A DNA stretch of 64,000 bases from Meandrina meandrites (taxonomy: Eukaryota > Cnidaria > Anthozoa > Scleractinia > Meandrinidae). Of the stretch, positions 54,601 through 64,000 are shown piece after piece. Below the pieces are notes generated by a model. It saw nothing but the letters and a program-made list of their open reading frames with translations, was not told where the DNA came from and ran no database searches. Position 1 is the stretch's first letter, and every line of letters begins with the position of its first letter. Position numbers and translations under genes: made by a program. The stretch spans positions 18,353,437-18,417,436 of the forward strand of contig OY855905.1 in NCBI GenBank assembly GCA_963693305.1, read 5' to 3'.

Positions 54601-56106
54601 TTCTAAAGCAAAAGTGATATCCAAATGTGTATTGCAATAGTTAGGCCTTCATAAGTAATACAGGACAAATAAACTGTGTTAACGCTTAGAACATGTCCAA
54701 GGCCTTTAAAATGGCACCACAATAGCTACAGTACAAATAATATTGGCCCCAAGGTTCCAAATGGACATCATGATATAAAATTTCAACAAATCCAGTCTTA
54801 AAAACAAAGGAAACTTAAGTCCTAAAATACAGTCTGTGTAAGGCAGCTGAACTGGTGATGATGGACTACTAACCATAATGGCTAAAATACTGCACCAGAA
54901 GGTGACAATATCAATGTGATCCCAATGGTAAGATCATGTATGACCGTCAATTGCCTGTCGCCAAGGCAAAGCCCACCCAGAACAGATTTACCCTGCTCAC
55001 ACCGTTTAATTTCATAAGACAATGGTTCAATAATAAAGGGACACTGTCTCTAATTGGGACATAGTCCCAAACAACCACTCAGCAACAATAGGGTGGCAAG
55101 TAAATTATACTAATATGTGTACATGGTTTTGCATATGAATTGAAATTTACAAACAACATAGGAAAATGTAAAGAAAACAAGAACATCAAAGCAGTTTATG
55201 TACACCAAAATAATTTTATCTGTAGGGAATGCAACTCAGAAAATTTGGTGGAATGAATGGTAGATAAAGAAGTATAATTATAAAGAGATTGCTCAAGGGA
55301 TACAGTAAGTATCACACTTGCAGCTGACAACTAACAACTAATATAAACATAATGCAGGTGATGATGACATACAGGCCAAAAATAGTAAAATGTTGGCAAG
55401 CCAAACTCAGAAACATGGGTGGGGTGGGGGGTTCACAGTGTACTTGTATCTATCCTATAATGCATTGGATATTAAGTACTAATGAAATGAAAATGTGTAT
55501 GTTCATTCTTCTGGACATTGGCAAGCTCAAATTACAGCTTAAACTAGAGGCATTCAGCTAAGCTAGGGCAATATGCATTCCAAATGAATAAGTAATGTTA
55601 TAGTATTTAACTAAAATTACTTTTGCCGAATAATCACGCTAAAAGAAGCGGTGGTGGGTTCTTCCCGTGGAGCGAGTCATTGCAAAGAAGGGGCAAAAGG
55701 GGCGCCACAAAAAGCAGACTTAGAACACATCGAATAAATTAAAATTTGACGCCAAACTCTTCGGAATTAATTCAGCATACCCAACAAAGGCTTCACAATA
55801 AACAATTCGCATATTCACGATAACCTTAGACGATATTATAGGTAAGAACTTTCATAACATTTGAGTTCTAATAAAGCATTAACAGAGCCCACTATTGATA
55901 ATTCATGCAGAAGTCAAAGCACATGTACATGACGCGTAGATCGATCAAACGCCTGTGCAGAAATACGTTATTGAATTGACCATCAAGCAATAATCTAGTA
56001 CTTATCTTGTAAAGGAGGAAAACTTCTCCAATATCACAATATTCCCACTTGCAGAGGACAGGTATTGCAGGCTGGAAGCGGCGTAAAGTGATGAACTTGA
56101 ACAGAT
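54601..56106. other. Non-coding stretch
   Basis: AT-rich; no gene, terminal repeat or RNA recognised. Confidence 0.4.
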
Positions 56107-56277
56107 AAAAATGGAATACGCCATGTTGTGATGTTTCAGTGAAGGTCGAACTAGTCCCCCGGTTGCCTCACTTTCATGTAAGAAGCAATGATGTAATCCC
56201 TCACCGGAAGCTGGAAACTACTGCGTCACAAGCTACATAAAAACATTTATTTTTCCTGCGTGAAATAAATATCCTTT
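56107..56277 (+). repeat. 171-bp direct repeat, right copy
   Basis: Same sequence and orientation as 50858-51028; differences seen are CTGGAAAC for CTGGGAAC and CTGCGTG for CTGTGTG. Confidence 0.85.
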
Positions 56278-57119
56278 TTGGTGTTTGTGCAATAAAAAAA
56301 TAAATGGAATAATTTATAAGTTTTCAAGGGGATTTCCAGCAAATAAAGACTATTTACAAGACTGAAAGTGACACATCAACGAATCAACCATTCCTGAGCT
56401 TTATTTGAAACAAGAAAACAGGAAATTTAATACATATCTTACATGTGGTATTTTTGTGCTGCTTTTAAAAGAATATTTTGGTACGGATTGTTGTTGTTTA
56501 AAGTCTTTCAACTGAAGCTTAAATTTATCGAATTTGATTATACTGCTGAACAGAAAGCTCCTTTTTACAGCAATATTTTTCTTACAGGAAATATATCAGC
56601 GATTTGATCAAGTACATTTCAAAATACACATGAAAAACATTTATTTGGTTTAGGAAAAATATAACCTAATAAGCTTAAGTTTAGCAGCACTGCAAGGAAA
56701 TTTCGTACTCGACAATCAATGAATTTAACAACACTTCAAAGAAAACTTACTTGTTCTCTTCTCTTTTGAGACAGAATCAATAAGTTGTTCAGAGTTTCAT
56801 CTGCCAAACGTTTCCTTAGGATATTGTTTCCTTCTTTAATTTCTTGATCGCCACATGGAGGGTCTCGCGAATGTCGAATTCTGAAGTGATGCTTTAAGCC
56901 ATCGCTACATAACAAAATACTTTCAGACAGTCTTATGAGGACAACAAAGTTTTCCAGCTTTCCACGCATTCAAATACGTTTTTTGTATTTGAACATCGCG
57001 TAACCGCAGAACAGGACGCTCCAATCTGGCCGCCATTTTACTGACTGACAAACATGTACGGCATGCCACCCCACCCCCGGTGAGGAATACTGATGAAAAG
57101 TTACCTCCCCCAGATGGCG
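56278..57119 (-). other. Possible first exon of an unknown gene
   Basis: The minus-strand frame 56969-56752 contains CSDGLKHHFRIRHSRD and RKRLADETLNNLLILSQKRR and reaches a good donor (GAACAA^GTAAGT). KMAARLERPVLRLRDVQI upstream (near 57030) is in a different frame. A real exon cannot be excluded, but the frame break and lack of family weaken it. Confidence 0.25.
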
Positions 57120-57250
57120 GCCATGTTGGGCGTGACATCTGGCAGAGGCTCTCGCGATCTCTCGCGGCCGCTCTCGCCATTTTATTGTGCCTGCACTGAC
57201 CTAAAACCTCTCAGAGCCTCTGTGGAGGAGAGAGCACCTTTTGTACAGAT
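57120..57250 (-). repeat. Gene-fragment/MITE repeat, partner of 49.25 kb
   Basis: CAGAGGCTCTCGCGATCTCT..CTCAGAGCCTCTG forms a short hairpin, followed by GGAGGAGAGAGC. The reverse complement of the flank equals 49247-49276. Confidence 0.6.
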
Positions 57251-58420
57251 TGTACAGATCTGTTTTTAGAGAGGGACAACTTTGTTTTTTAAATGACAAA
57301 TGTAGCATTTTGAAACCATCCCTTGTAGGTTTTGTATTGCTTGATCGGGTCCTTGTCGACACCTTCTCCCTGTTCGAAATTATGTTTTCCTTTGCATGTC
57401 TTTCATCCAGTCCACCGCTTTTTTGAGAATTTTCAAACCATCTTCCAATCTTAATTAAGAACTTGTCATCCATGACGGGTTTTCTTCAAGGTGAAAATGT
57501 TCAATGAAGGGTCCCAATTTCTCTTTGAGAATCTTGTAGGCTTTTAAGCTTGAAATTAATCTAATGGCTTGATTCCTTGTGTCAGAGACAAATACGTGCA
57601 GATTCACCATATGAAACAAGAGCTGATCATGACTGAAAATGAACTGTGAATCTGTCTTGCATCTTCTGGCTACCTCTCAATGAGTGACTTATTTTGCCTT
57701 CACTGAAAAAGTCCCCAAATGGTCACGAGAGTCAGAGATGACTAGTTTCTCTTCTGTTTTTGTGATGCCAAGGATGACTGAAGGGTTTTTCTCAACAACA
57801 TTGGTTAGCTGGAAAGAGTAGTTTTTATGGTGGATGCACTTGATTCCTTGATTATGCATTGAAATAAAGAGCCCTTCTGGAGTATCATAAATACAAAGCG
57901 GTTGGCGCTAGCTTAATACAAAAAGAATCTCCAATTTAGTGTTGTAACTTTTTTCTTGAATGTCAAAGTCAAACTGGGAGAATTTGTATATGGTCTTTTT
58001 GTCAAAGTTGAGTGATAGAATTGACCTGTTGATTCCAAGTGGATCATTTTCAGAATTGGGATTGGTGGTGAGAGAAACTAATCGCCCAACTTCTTTCCAC
58101 GCTGTTGTCGACTAAAAAACATACATCATGTACTTTCATTTTGTCTATTTGAAGCTTCAGCTTGTTCAGGTTGTGCATCCACCTCGTCGGCGTTTAGTTG
58201 TAAAAGTACACGACTCTTGTTTTGCAGTTGTTTAATGTTGATGACGGGACAACAGAAGTCCGGCAAGAAACACAAGTGCTGGCTTTATTTCAAGTGAAGT
58301 CCACATGGAACTGACGCCATCTAACATACGGGAACTAAATGACGTAATGATGTGATGGCATGTCACGCAACATGTCACAATCTTTAGCAAGACTTGCTTC
58401 CAGCGACTAGTACTATCAGA
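57251..58420 (-). pseudogene. Decayed NHL-like repeat protein sequence
   Basis: The minus strand between 58130 and 57250 is protein-like across shifting frames. VSDTRNQAIRLISSLKAY (near 57590-57540) has the NHL-repeat signature 'V(A/S)DTRNxAIRLI', and EEKLVISDSRDHLGTF and IFSHDQLLFHMVNLHVFVSD precede it. After it come FIEHFHLEENPSW and TKPTRDGFKMLHLS (in 57473-57201). Stops interrupt each section. NHL repeats build beta-propellers in many animal proteins. I infer a dead copy of a cnidarian gene family or a transposon-captured one. Confidence 0.45.
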
Positions 58421-58423
58421 TTA

Positions 58424-58861
58424 TCACCCTTGACTAAAATTCCTTTGGGGGCTACAAATTCCTGCTTTTGGGCCACCTTTCGGAATGGCGCAGACAGAAT
58501 TATGCAAATTTGCCATGAATATGATTGACTTCTTTTTGTCACAAATGAAGAGAAGGCTGTTTTTCGAGGAAAATGCCCCTGCAGATGGAAACTTCAGCAC
58601 ACTTTCTGCAGGATCTTGATAAACAGAGTCAAAATGGGCTTTGAGAAAGTCTAAGCTTCGAGCTGCAAAGAAAAAGTCTTCTTGTTTTATTGTTGCTTTT
58701 TTTTTCTTTGCTTTCGAGGCTATCAAACTTTTTGCAATCCAGGATGGCAGATTTTGTATCATGTAATTGTTTGTTACAAAACCAGCATTGTTATATATTA
58801 AATGGGGGCTATCAGTGCCTAACCTCAAACATGCTTTATGGAAAAATGGCACTTGACACAA
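58424..58861 (-). pseudogene. 145-aa frame, upstream part of the NHL-like sequence
   Basis: The open frame (MCQVPFFHKACLRLG.., LPSWIAKSLIASKAKKKK, LLFICDKKKSIIFMANLHNS, IPKGGPKAGICSPQ) precedes the NHL-like relic on the same strand. 'GPKAGICSPQ' resembles the 'G.F..P.G' start of an NHL blade. No other domain is recognised. The frame is lysine-rich and has no signal peptide. Confidence 0.4.
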
Positions 58862-59164
58862 ATCCAGCCTTCTTTACGGCAAAGTTAACGTGGACAAAGA
58901 TTGCACACGTGGTGCAAAAGTTTCCATTGTTAGAAGTTCTGCAGGCCTATCACTCCTTGCTAATTCCTATGATTTTTTTTCTTTGTCACAGAAATTCACA
59001 TTTTCAAGAGAAAAACAAAAAATTTAATAGTAAGGAGAAAAGAAACAAAAAAAATGTGTGACAGGAGGCAGAAACAGGGCAAAGCCCCAATTGACATCGA
59101 CCCCCTGAGACAAGGTTCAAAAAGATAAAAATATTTCACACTGTAAAAAAATACAAAGATAATA

Positions 59165-60025
59165 CCGTAAACACCCGCAGATAAGCCGCACCTTTTTTCC
59201 AAAAATCGTTGCTCAAAATCGGGGTGCGGCTTATCTGCGGGAACATTTCTAAAAGGTGCCGTACATTTCAGTGAATTGACACTTTTATAAAAGCCTTCGT
59301 TAGCAAATCCTTTAAATGGCTTATGGCCGCTTTTCTAGAACAGGAAAACGTCATACAGCACAAAATTTCCATTCCCCCACAAAGCTGTTTGCAGTGTCGA
59401 CGACGGCCTGTAATAATCTTCAACAGTAATTGATCGGCCCGGCCTCCACGAGCGAGAAAATTGCACGTTATTCTTGAGTATTCGTGTGGTCGAACTTTGC
59501 CGTTTAGCACTTCGATGACAAATTGATTACAAAACTCTCTTTTTGCAACAAGTTTATCTCAGTTGGCTCTCAAATCTATTTATTTGGGCGTCACGATAGC
59601 CACGAACAGCAGAATCTCCCTCCATCTTGAAACTTGAGTAAACAAACATCATTCTCGGCCTAGTCCCAACGTCTTCGATCTAATGCCTGGTTACTAAGCT
59701 ACGAACGTTCGACAAATGAAAACACGCGTTCTTGTTTGCAAAAATCTGTGGAAAAAGTTTTGAATGAAGAAATACCTGTCAACAAGTACCAGAAAAAGAT
59801 CAATCATATGTCAAAGTTAAAGGAAATGATGCTGATTATATTAAAACGCTAAAATTGTGGGTAAGACTTTGATGATCAATTCTGTTTCATTGCCATAGTG
59901 AGTTACATTCGATGAAGAAGACTTCTGAAGACTCTTTAGAAAAAAACTTTTTTTTCCAAAATTTACGTTGCTAAATTCAGGGTGCGGCTTATCTGTGGGT
60001 GCAGCTTATCTGCGGGTGTTCACGG
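59165..60025. mobile_element. TA-flanked MITE (Tc1/mariner-like)
   Basis: The 861-bp segment starts CCGTAAACACCCGCAGATAA and ends with the complement of CCGTGAACACCCGCAG, with TA at 59163-59164 and 60026-60027. GCGGCTTATCTGCGGG-type words recur near both ends (59225, 59985, 60004), making nested subterminal inverted repeats. The minus-strand frame 59510-59268 has no recognised family. Non-autonomous. Confidence 0.8.
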
Positions 60026-60424
60026 TACTTATTAATAAGATTCTTAAATTGAGCAATTGTAAAGCTTTTCTTAAAGGGGCAGTATCATGAGATGTCTTCT
60101 AAGTTTTTATGTAACTATGCTAGAATTATAAATGTGCACCCACAGATAAACAAGATAACGTTAAAACGACAAAAAGGAAAAGAAATTCATTCAATAAGAT
60201 GTGAACAAACCATAATCAATGTTTTTGTCGTGATTATCCTCCAAGTAACACTGTCAAACTTGAAAACGTCGGCCCGACGTTTTAAGATTTTAGACCACTT
60301 CTTTCCCACCCGTCCGTAGACACACCATTTTTTAAACAACTTTTGTGACCAGTACAGTGTGTTTTAGCAAGGTTAGGCAACTATAAATGGATTTTCAATT
60401 AATTGCAGCACCTCCATTGTATTT
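60026..60424. other. Spacer
   Basis: No recognised feature between the MITE and the LINE. Confidence 0.4.
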
Positions 60425-60661
60425 TCAAGTAGCACTAAATCTTGGTGAGACTGCCCCTTTAATTTCACTGGGGAGAATATTCCAATTTTTAACAGTCCTA
60501 GGAAAGTGTGAGTTCGAAAAATATGACTGGTGGTGGGAAGTATTAAGCTGGAAATCGGCTGGATTAAAGTTACGTGTGAAATAAGAGCAAGTTACAGGTT
60601 GTAAGAAATTACCAAAATTTTTATTAACTTGTCCAATCTTATATTTAAGTAAAAGAGTCAA
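60425..60661 (-). pseudogene. LINE ORF2 C-terminus
   Basis: SYFTRNFNPADFQL and HFPRTVKNWNILPSEI form the typical end of CR1/L2/Jockey-group ORF2 proteins ('..R.NFFxxRxxxxWNxLPxxV'). It is out of frame with the RT section upstream. Confidence 0.75.
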
Positions 60662-60709
60662 GTCATCTATTTCTCTACAATATTCTAGTGGTAATAGTTC
60701 CAGCTGTTT

Positions 60710-61444
60710 TTATCTATCATTATATGTGACATCTCTTGGGGGATAGTTCAAAATGAATTTTGTGCCTCTGCATTGGATGTCTTCCAGTAGTCCCTTGTGC
60801 TTCGCAGTGTAAGGAGACCAAACAGATGAGGCATATTCTAAGATGAGTCTAACCAGAGCTGTGTAAAGTAGTTTTCTAGTCTGGGTGTCAGTGAAGTCTT
60901 TCGCGCACACTCTTGACCAGGCACAGAACACGGTTCCCTTTTCTTCAATGGGTCTGTTCCAAGACAATTGATTAATCACAGCAACACCCAAATCCAAAGT
61001 GACATTGGCAGAACACAGGGTTTTTCGAGAAAGCTGGTAGTCGTTGGGCATGCTGCAACAAGATCGCTGTTTGGTCTTATGCAAAACCTTGCACTTATCC
61101 GTGTTGAGCTTCATACCGTGATCACTGCTCCAAGTCTGTAGACAGTCTAAGTCAACCTGTAACGACATAGAGGAACTTACAGAGTCCATAAGTCTGTACA
61201 GTTTGCTGTCATCGGCAAACAGGGCAAGGCTTGACCCATGTTTTATGTACCTCGACGTGTTGTGGGCATACACAAGGAACAACAGCAGGCCCAGTATGGA
61301 ACCCTGTGGTACCCCAGATGACACAGGCAGCCAATCAGAGAAAGAGCCTTCAAGAGCAACACGCTGTTGCCTGTCGGACAAGTAGCTTGAGAACCACTTT
61401 AGAGCTGAACCAGAGATGCCATACTGGAGGAGCTTCGATATCAA
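60710..61444 (-). pseudogene. LINE reverse transcriptase, C-terminal part
   Basis: The 244-codon frame has FSSYLSDRQQRVALEGSFSD, SGVPQGSILGLLLFLVYAH (RT motif B) and LALFADDSKLYRLM (FADD, the catalytic pair). Then come MKLNTDKCKVL and LDLGVAVINQLSWNRPI (thumb) and LEYASSVWSPY. This is a complete palm-to-thumb region of a Jockey/CR1-group RT. It begins at a stop just downstream of a small insertion in the preceding section. Confidence 0.9.
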
Positions 61445-61546
61445 CTAATCATGCAGCACTTTGTTGAATGCTTTGGATAGATCAAGGTGGATGACATCGA
61501 CTTCGTTTCCTCCAGCAAGCATGTCCATGATGTCGTGACTTTCCTT

Positions 61547-62050
61547 TCAAGAAGCCATGCTGTAGATGATAGAATAAGGGTTACAGATGATAGAATAAGG
61601 CAACGCATTGCTCCAAGACTTTGGAAAAGATGCAAAGCAGCGAGATTGGTCTATAGTTCCAGCAAGAGTGGGGTCATCCTTCTTGAAAACTGGAAAGACA
61701 TTTGCGTGTTTCCATTGTGCAGGCACCACACCGAGTGACAAAGATATGTTAAACAGTTTGCACAAAGAGGGGGCAATTTCAACAGCTGCTTTCTTCAAAA
61801 GGGTATGTGGGATGTTATCAGGCCCACAAGCTTTATTAGGATCCAAGCCTAGTAGAACAACAGTCACTTCACCGACTGTAAGTTGGATGGAATCTAATTT
61901 CTCGGAGATGCTAGGCGACTGGGTTCTAGTTTGATGCATGGTGCTGGTGGGACTAAACACAGACTGGAAAAACTTGTTTAACAAGTTTGCTTTGTCCCGG
62001 CTATCAATTAGAAACTTTTGCCCATCCATAGGTGAACTCTGGTTCGACAT
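61547..62050 (-). pseudogene. LINE reverse transcriptase, N-terminal part
   Basis: The frame includes KANLLNKFFQSVFSP, LLGLDPNKACGPDNIPHTLL and VPAQWKHANVFPVFKKDDP, the fingers of a Jockey/CR1 RT up to motif A. At 61564-61607 a ~22-bp tandem duplication (GATGATAGAATAAGG twice) shifts the frame, and the next section opens about 100 bases later. Confidence 0.88.
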
Positions 62051-62056
62051 ACAGGA

Positions 62057-62740
62057 CTAGAAGCGCTTTGGATTATCCAAGATTGACGCCTTCATTTTTT
62101 CATAGTGACCTTTCTTTTTCATCAAAAGGATGTCCTTGACAGACCGCCGCAGTTCATTGTATTTGTTTTCTGCCAAAAAGAAGCGTTTTTTTGTGAGTTG
62201 TTTCCTTTTCATGTCTTTCTTTTTTAACAATGAGCGTAGTTCATTATCAATCCACGAAAGATCATTGACGTTGCGATCTTTACACATTGGAACATGCTCT
62301 TTCATAGCTGCAACAAATAGATCACACCAGTTATCAAGCGAGTCATCAGGGTCGTTTGGGACAAAGCAAGTATCCCAAGGGATGTTTCTTAAAGTTTGTT
62401 TAAATCCTGACCAATGGGCACATTTTAAGTCGTAAACAGTACGCTTGATTTTCTGCTTTTTAGGAATTTTAAAATCAATTTCAAAACCGATCAGTTTGTG
62501 ATCGGAAGAGAGGATATCGTTGAATCCATGAATATGTCTGAATTTAGATGGGAAAGTGGTCAGCACAAAGTCGAGAATGTCATCACCTCTTGTAGGAAAA
62601 TCAACAAGCTGCCAGAGGAAATTGTCCTTCACAAGTTTAGTAAAATAATTATGAAGACACTCGCCCGTATCTGTAGTCCCCGTATTCCAATCGATCTCTG
62701 CGACAAGGATAAGCTGTTCAAAAGTTTGCTCTTGACGCAA
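62057..62740 (-). pseudogene. LINE endonuclease C-terminus and linker
   Basis: ILDFVLTTFPSKFRHI and LSSDHKLIGFEIDF carry the SDH motif that closes APE-type LINE endonucleases. A charged linker follows: DLSWIDNELRSLLKKKDM-type 'W....L..L...R' sequence that precedes the RT in this group. The catalytic start of the endonuclease upstream of 62740 is missing or unrecognisable. Confidence 0.82.
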
Positions 62741-62800
62741 GGTGAAGAGCTTTTTAGAGCTGTTTCAGGTAGTCTTAATCAGTGCCAGGAGGACGATAAT

Positions 62801-64000
62801 AAACAATAGCTAGGATCTTGCATCTTTCATTTGGGCACAGTTAGCAAGCTAAAAGTTTGGCATCCGTCCCAAGGTCTTTCTGTGTAATACTCAGTATACT
62901 GTTGTTAACTGCCAATGTAACCTAACCGCCTCTTCTGTCGCCTCTATCCCGTCTGTGGATGGTAAAGTCCAAGTGTGGCAGCAATGCACAGTTCAGGACG
63001 TTTCCAATCAATAGAGCTTGGAACTCACTTCGCTTGTTACAGACACTTCTGGAATTCATGTAGAGACACTTGATAGTGTACCATTCTCACTCATTAATTA
63101 TGCCACTCATTGTCCAGCGTGGATAAGATATGGGCGGGGTGCGAAAGCACTTTAATTGTGTGTTACGTCGTCGAAAGGGAGGTGGGAGGGTTGAAAATTT
63201 GCCCAGACTTTCCGGCTCGTGTATCTCTTTCGAAATGTCCTGAATCTCAGCAAACAGATCTTTAAATAAGGAGATATTGTACGAGGTGATACAACATTAT
63301 ATAACCCAACTATCCATTAACAAACGGGGTTATGTAATCCACACACCACAAAATTCCACGTCATAATTATGAATGAGAATAGTGTACCATTCTCACTCAT
63401 TAATTATGCCGCTCATTGTCTGGCGTGGATAAGATATGGGAAAAGATTGTGGCCTTCGGCTGCTCACGCATCTTGTTGCTTAAGTAGAAAATCCAAAAAG
63501 GTTCCCACATTTAGAGGAAAAATACCCACAAAGTACGCCTTGCCCCAAAACTCAGAAAACCCCTCAAACTCCCAATAAGTATTATAAAGTTCGGACTAAC
63601 CTAGCATATGCGAGCCTGTGAGAGGCCCGGCCCAGCTAGTGGGGATACTTTCTCTGTACCATAAATCACATATTTAAGACGTGTTTTACAGTGAGTGGGA
63701 GATCCAATAAAACACCTTCAAGAAATTGGCAAAAAATCCAAGGCGGGCAAAGCATAACCAATGCTATGGCAGAAAGAAAACGTAAAACAAAAAACAAAAA
63801 AGAAACGAACAATGAACTAAAGGGAAATATCCCAACTAGCCGAGCCGGATCGGGAACCCGTCGTAAACGGATTATAGGGTGTAATTGAGAATACCCTTCT
63901 GATCGCGACAAGGCCAGCAGAGGAGGTGTGGGACCTAATTTTGAATTTTTTCTTTTGAAAACTTCCAGCCAGGGAAGAAGTAAAGGATAAACGTAACTCC
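62801..64000. other. Right end of the window
   Basis: No gene is recognised. A 57-bp direct repeat, GTACCATTCTCACTCATTAA..GTGGATAAGATATGGG, occurs at 63077-63134 and 63383-63440, about 300 bp apart. Confidence 0.45.

Larger units (their letters stand above)
60425..62800 (-). mobile_element. CR1/L2/Jockey-type LINE, 5'-truncated
   Basis: On the minus strand the order is end of an APE-type endonuclease, RT, and C-terminal tail, spread over four frames. The element lacks the start of the endonuclease. The left limit is set by the C-terminal motif YFSNSHFPRTVKNWN (60580 region), and no poly(A) or tail repeat was identified beyond it. Frame breaks show inactivity. Confidence 0.8.

Overview
This window looks like a stretch of an animal genome, most probably a cnidarian (anthozoan, coral-like). 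I infer this from the combination of an AT-rich background, a Penelope-like element, Tx1/L1-type, CR1/Jockey-type, gypsy, Bel/Pao, DIRS and PIF/Harbinger relics, TTAGGG-type telomeric repeat, and short gene-like exons with GT..AG borders. There is no operon structure, no rRNA and no convincing functional tRNA. I see no intact host gene. Almost everything that can be recognised is a mobile element or a decaying copy of one, so this is a heterochromatin-like or intergenic graveyard with several insertions nested inside each other.

Layout. 1-4.6 kb: a Tx1/L1-type LINE fragment and a Bel/Pao relic, both on the minus strand. 4.6-7.1 kb: copy 1 of a ~1.5 kb repeat (here called S) interrupted by a TIR element with a 9-bp target duplication. 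7.1-10.1 kb: a 5'-truncated Penelope-like element with an intact 652-codon RT + GIY-YIG ORF, a hammerhead-like tail and a 166-bp (TA)n tract. 10-14 kb: tRNA-derived SINE heads, a LINE RT fragment, two opposite-facing Harbinger transposase pieces and an unknown 184-aa ORF. 15-17.9 kb: local tandem duplications. 19.1-20.5 kb: Bel/Pao integrase region. 20.8-24.4 kb (minus): dispersed exons of a decayed gene with a SANT/Myb-like and a SAM-like domain, with a 749-bp fold-back element and an LTR-like repeat between them.

25.0-35.9 kb is the clearest nested stack: a Tx1/L1-type LINE (+) is split by a complete-ended gypsy element (25432-30137, 5-bp TSD AGGAT) and again by S copy 2 (30285-35406, 7-bp TSD). 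S copy 2 itself carries a TTAA-flanked element, a hAT-like element (with a palindromic MITE inside), a local duplication and a Harbinger-type MITE. Comparing the two S copies gives the empty site for each insertion.

37.1-43.2 kb: a TA-flanked ~6 kb composite with near-perfect 27-bp terminal inverted repeats, imperfect internal inverted arms, and in its centre a 1.88 kb element with perfect 32-bp TIRs and dense arrays of CCGTTC/GAACGG. 43.6-44.3 kb: a DIRS RT relic. 46-49 kb: a 288-bp tandem duplication and a fold-back element with a 12-bp TSD. 50-56.3 kb: non-coding repeat-rich DNA bracketed by two almost identical 171-bp direct repeats and containing a 53-bp satellite. 57.2-58.9 kb: decayed NHL-like coding sequence. 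59.2-60.0 kb: a TA-flanked MITE. 60.4-62.8 kb: a CR1/L2/Jockey-type LINE with endonuclease and RT. The genes do not form a pathway; what the window records is the order in which elements invaded.
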